Shown here: in pieces, positions 61,501-64,000 of the stretch
How the letters are laid out: every line of letters begins with the position of its first letter
Numbering within the stretch: position 1 is the first letter of the stretch
Source of the DNA: Lateolabrax maculatus
Lineage: Eukaryota > Chordata > Actinopteri > Acropomatiformes > Lateolabracidae
Direction: 5' to 3'
NCBI GenBank assembly: GCA_031216445.1
Contig: CM062201.1
Coordinates: 1,395,001-1,459,000, forward strand
Length of the DNA stretch: 64,000 nucleotides
Notes under the pieces: generated by a model
Seen by the model: only the letters and a program-made list of their open reading frames with translations
Told to the model about the DNA's origin: nothing
Databases searched by the model: none
Program-made: the position numbers and the translations under genes

Positions 61501-63728
61501 AAAACTCGAGCAGAACTGGGCTCTGGGTGGGCGGCCATCTGCATCGACCGAGTTCGGTTGAAAGGGGAGGAGAGAGGGGGAGAGGGGAGAGAGAGCAGGA
61601 GGACAGACAACAAATCAGGCTAATAATAATAACTTTAGCCGTGTGTGTGGAGAAGGAACATGGGGGCAGTAGATGGCCGGCAATTACAGATCCAGATTCT
61701 ACAGCTCCAGAGGCAGAAATACGTGCAGAAAGTGAGAAGGCGAAAAAGCACAAAAAGCACAAAAATTACCGGGAAGAGGTGGAGTTAGTAACATGTATTA
61801 GTGGGATAACAATGCGTATGGATGGAGAGGGAGAGGAGGAGAGAGAAGCTCAGTGCATCATGGGAAATCCCCCAGCAGTCTAAGCCTATAGCAGCATAAC
61901 TAAGGGATGCTTCAGGGCTCACCTGAGCCAGCCCTAACTATAAGCTTTATCAAAGAGGAACATTTTTAGCATACTATTAAACAAGGAGAGGGTGTCTGCC
62001 TCCTGAACCCAAACTGGGAGCTGGTTCCACAGGAGAGGAGCTTGATAACTGAAGGCTCTGGCTCCTATTCTACTTTTAGAGACTTTAGGTACCAAAAGTT
62101 ACCCTGCATTCCGTGAGCGTAGTGCTCTAGTGGGGTAATACAGTACTATGAGCTCTTGAGCACTTGTGTAAAGGTACAATCCCATTACACTTGTGTTTTG
62201 TGAAACTGTACTGTCTCCCATTCACTTCAATGAAGGCCTGTATGACTGACTGATTTCAAAAAGGTATTTCCTGCTCTAGTTCGATCTCCTGGTCAGCTGA
62301 AGCACTCTCAGGGTGGTCACAGTAAATTTTCGGCCAATAGAAACACTGATGCACTGTGTCTGGACATTGAGAGGTTATTATTCTAGCTGTGTGCCATTAA
62401 TATGCTTAGTACAACAAACTATCAGACTACAAACTGCAGCATCTCTTTCACACAGTTTAAGTATGTGATTAGTCTGCTCAATGTGAATTCATTCATTCAT
62501 TGGAACTGACCCATGATTTGACCTTTGCTGAATGGAAAGCCAATGTTACCATTTTATTTTTTTAGAGTGCTGATATACATGCTTTTTAACTACACATTTG
62601 TGTAAGAATCATAGATTGTATTTCTTTAGAGCGTTTGTTGTGTGGCTTCTCAGAAATGATAACAACATGTAATTAAGCTCAAGTTGAACACTGGAGGCAG
62701 TATATCAGGATGTAAATTAAGTTAGCAGCAGACTCAAACCAGTTTTGCGGACAAACTAATAGTAATTTAAGCCGTGATCTCAACATTAACTATATGGTCA
62801 CTTTCTCATGTGTGGCCATGTTAAGTTATGTTTAAACCTGTTCAAAAGAAAGTATTTCGTAAATCTTGTTAATGTGAACAGTGATTCTTTGTTATTTGTG
62901 GAAAATGAGTATAAAAGACAGCTGTATCTTTTGCTAACTTTATTAGCTAAACATTAGCTAAAAATCAGCATAACACCGAATACTGAGACTGACTGGACTT
63001 CTACGCCATGTGCGGACTGCAGACTATACCCCCCCGGCTAACATCACACACTTGATTACTCTGCTCTGCACTTCAATCCAACTGTACCATTACAATACAA
63101 TTCTCGGAACCACTTGTCTTGAGTGTATGGTTTGGAGCAAATATATCACAAGCCTATATTCCACTGAACTTGCAGTTTGAAAAACAGTTTAACACTATAC
63201 GTGTGTGTGATGTCTTGTGTTCTGCACCTAGTGACTGGTTCATGAATGGAAACTACCTCATCATCATCGTCACTGTCTGCATCATCCTCCCACTAACCTT
63301 GATGAAACACCTAGGTACGTCACTTCCCCTCAACTTTATCATACTCAACCATTCTTTAGACTAATTGTTTTGATAGTTTGTGTACAACAAGGCCATTCAT
63401 TATTTCAGTTGTTTATAAATAACTCTACCCCTTTGTTGCCTTGTAATGCATGTTGTAAACAGAATTTAATACAGCCTTCAGAAAGCCATGTAAGAGACAA
63501 AAGATTGGCTCTGCTCTCCAATATGATTCAAAGAAGCCAAAGGAAACTCAAACAGCACTTACATAAAATCTGTTTCACCACAATAACACTTAACTATAGT
63601 AAAGAGAGTATACAGAGTGCATGTATGTATTCTCTGAGGTGTGTCTGAGGGTCTTCTTGCGTTCTCCAGGGTATCTTGGTTACACCAGTGGCTTCTCCCT
63701 ATCCTGCATGGTCTTCTTCCTCTCTTCA
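49529..63728 (+). CDS. slc38a5: System N amino acid transporter SNAT5 (partial, 3' end beyond window)
   Basis: Eight in-phase coding exons: 49529-49593, 49720-49789, 50736-50851, 58913-58986, 59169-59261, 59406-59487, 63232-63314 and 63670-63728, all GT-AG. They give 214 codons, ending in phase 0 before the exon starting VIYK in relatives, which is not in the window. The N terminus is MELQKLSNGN, then a cytoplasmic region and the conserved block FEGKTSFGMSVFNLSNAIMG, followed by GSGILGLSYAM (membrane span 1). Further spans contain LTCIACLSCYSIHLLLRSAG, AAVIITLHNIGAMSSYLFIV and YLIIIVTVCIILPLTLMKHL. The family moves glutamine, asparagine, histidine and serine with sodium in exchange for protons at the plasma membrane. 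SLC38A3 is a close relative; the MELQ start and the neighbouring X-linked orthologues favour SLC38A5. The start has A at -3 and G at +4. Confidence 0.9.
49790..50735 (+). other. slc38a5 intron 2; nothing recognised
   Basis: Intron of 946 bp with GT-AG borders; no repeat identified. Confidence 0.5.
51037..52968 (-). mobile_element. Rex1/L2-like LINE remnant in slc38a5 intron 3
   Basis: Minus-strand frames in order: VFPNQKPWMTSEGQTLL (about 52950-52900), NTSKAAGPDRVSGNVLKACA (about 52590), LSAFNTIIPHIL-like sequence, IIKFADDTTVIRLISGDDK with FADD intact (about 52000), NTTKTKELVLDYRRQ, SVLTYC, and HPGHHLFTLLPSGRRYRSSR (about 51420). The 3' end carries a (TTTTC)n tail at 51042-51060. Several frameshifts and stops. 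The left border in the element's sense begins inside the inter-domain region, so the endonuclease part is missing. Confidence 0.8.
52968..53090. repeat. Direct repeat, left copy (putative LTR remnant)
   Basis: Starts GGGTGCAAAGACAATCTTGC and ends GTGGGAAACA; pairs with 56311-56430. Differs by roughly eight substitutions and one small indel. Confidence 0.8.
53201..54510 (-). mobile_element. Tc1-like transposon with 59-bp perfect inverted repeats
   Basis: The inverted repeats 53201-53259 and 54452-54510 are identical over 59 bases and contain GGTCATAAGTATTCAGACCC. The true ends may lie further out, because only the left side has an adjacent TA. Between them the minus strand encodes a Tc1-family transposase in two frames. 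Confidence 0.85.
53259..54292 (-). pseudogene. Tc1-like transposase, frameshifted
   Basis: Starts at 54292 with MSEQMRIMRSKELPKELRD. It has the paired helix-turn-helix DNA-binding region (HRSGQGYKRISAALKVPKST; RPGRPAKLSNRGRRALVREV) up to about residue 155, then shifts frame at about 53821. The second half, in another frame, has the second Asp (FQQDNDPKHT) and the final catalytic Glu (LNPIEHLW) of the DDE triad. Comparison with the family indicates about seven bases lost at the shift, in the segment that carries the first catalytic Asp. The copy cannot encode an active enzyme. Apart from this break the reading frame is open. Confidence 0.85.
56311..56430. repeat. Direct repeat, right copy (putative LTR remnant)
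   Basis: Starts GGGTGCAAAGACAATCTGGC; see the left copy at 52968-53090. Confidence 0.8.
56613..57591 (-). mobile_element. Deleted Tigger/pogo-like transposon
   Basis: The 979-bp element is flanked by TA at 56611-56612 and 57592-57593. Ends are inverted: CAGTAAACCCTTG at the left and, reverse complemented, CAGTGATCCCTTGC at the right, both leading into GCGG- and CACGG-type repeats. On the minus strand from 57360, MSTKRSGPTKAPA and RKMLSIADKVKLLDMLREGK match the N-terminal helix-turn-helix of Tigger (CENP-B-like) transposases; the frame then jumps to unrelated KKKKERQQ-type sequence. The catalytic domain is missing, so the element needs an enzyme in trans. Confidence 0.75.
58040..58235 (+). 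mobile_element. LINE 3' end fragment
   Basis: In slc38a5 intron 3. Allowing one frameshift it reads SLFTLLPSGKK and later SFFLQAV-like sequence, similar to the HP.H.LFTLLPSG...SFFPQAI end of the LINE copies at 26.6 and 51.4 kb. Ends with AATAAATTAACCTTGTAACCTTG. Confidence 0.5.
58240..58912 (+). other. slc38a5 intron 3, last part; nothing recognised
   Basis: AT-rich intron between the LINE fragment and exon 4. Confidence 0.45.
59488..61330 (+). other. slc38a5 intron 6, left part; nothing firm
   Basis: AT-rich intron. Only a short repeat-like phrase, ACTTTATTAATCCCTCTTGG, near 60493 was noticed. Confidence 0.4.
61337..62150 (-). mobile_element. L2-like LINE 3' end, minus strand
   Basis: In slc38a5 intron 6. 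Begins GTCAAGTCAATTTTATTTGT on the plus strand, includes the same purine-rich region as 28226-28945, then CTATAAGCTTTATCAAAGAGG and, to the right, coding-tail sequence in reverse (GGAGCTTGATAACTGAAGGC). 5' truncated. Confidence 0.75.
62155..63231 (+). other. slc38a5 intron 6, right part; nothing recognised
   Basis: AT-rich intron up to the exon 7 acceptor; no repeat assigned. Confidence 0.4.
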
Positions 63729-64000
63729 GTGAGTTTGTTGGACATCACAATGCATAACTTTATAGCTACTGTCATTGCACAGCTAGTTCTGGAGAAATTA
63801 TTTGTTGTCTAAGGAAGTTAGACCACTAAGATATAGCAGCTATTAATATCCTACATATAGTGAGTGCCTATTGTTGCTGACAACTAACCGTGACCCTTAC
63901 ACTAGTGTTATGTTTACAGCTTGTTCCTCTACCCCCAAATGGCCAAATATAAAATCAAGAATTGATTGGTATACAGTAGCTGCTATGTGCAAACATAGTA
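63729..64000 (+). other. slc38a5 intron 8, cut by window edge
   Basis: Begins GTGAGT after exon 8. The next coding exon is not reached. Confidence 0.6.

Noticed and set aside
49529..63728. Assignment of the transporter to slc38a3
   Set aside because: Both paralogues share the membrane blocks, but the MELQ start and the linked X-type neighbours favour slc38a5; a tree would settle it.

Overview
The window is vertebrate nuclear DNA, most likely from a spiny-rayed (percomorph-like) teleost. It holds long introns with GT-AG borders and many fish-type transposable elements: L2/Rex1-like, Rex3/RTE-like, Tc1, hAT-like, Tigger-like, Ty3/Gypsy, and a tRNA-derived SINE. It contains no operons, ribosome binding sites or CRISPR arrays. 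The species call is an inference from repeat types and protein similarity recalled from memory; no search was run.

Four protein-coding genes could be rebuilt exon by exon with consistent reading phase. On the minus strand: ndufb11 (2255-5537, 3 exons, 144 aa, complex I accessory subunit) and tbc1d25 (13939-23845, 7 exons, 866 aa, Rab GTPase-activating protein of autophagy). On the plus strand: ccdc22 (30698-39653, 16 exons, 633 aa, CCC/Commander endosomal recycling complex) and slc38a5 (from 49529, running off the right edge; 8 coding exons and 214 codons present; sodium-coupled glutamine transporter). All four human orthologues lie on the short arm of the X chromosome around Xp11.2-p11.3, so the block looks like ancient conserved synteny. 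tbc1d25 and ccdc22 are head to head about 6.9 kb apart. The genes do not form one pathway, although tbc1d25 and ccdc22 both act on endosome or autophagosome membrane traffic.

The rest is mobile DNA and unassigned AT-rich spacer. There are three dense nests. (1) At 20.8-22.9 kb, tbc1d25 intron 1 has an L2-like 3' end, a SINE with recognisable A and B boxes, and a GC-rich stretch that may be the 5' end of an RTE-like LINE. (2) At 24.75-28.95 kb, a minus-strand LINE is split by a plus-strand L2-like LINE, which itself carries a segment of another LINE and a solo LTR with TG...CA ends and a 4-bp target duplication. (3) At 51.0-57.6 kb, slc38a5 intron 3 holds a LINE, a Ty3/Gypsy remnant split by a Tc1 copy, and a short Tigger-like element.

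I found no convincing new biological system. The most useful leads are a GC-AG intron in ccdc22, a related repeat lying 60-120 bp upstream of the start codons of both minus-strand genes, clean target-site duplications on a hAT-like element and the solo LTR, and a chimeric LINE junction.
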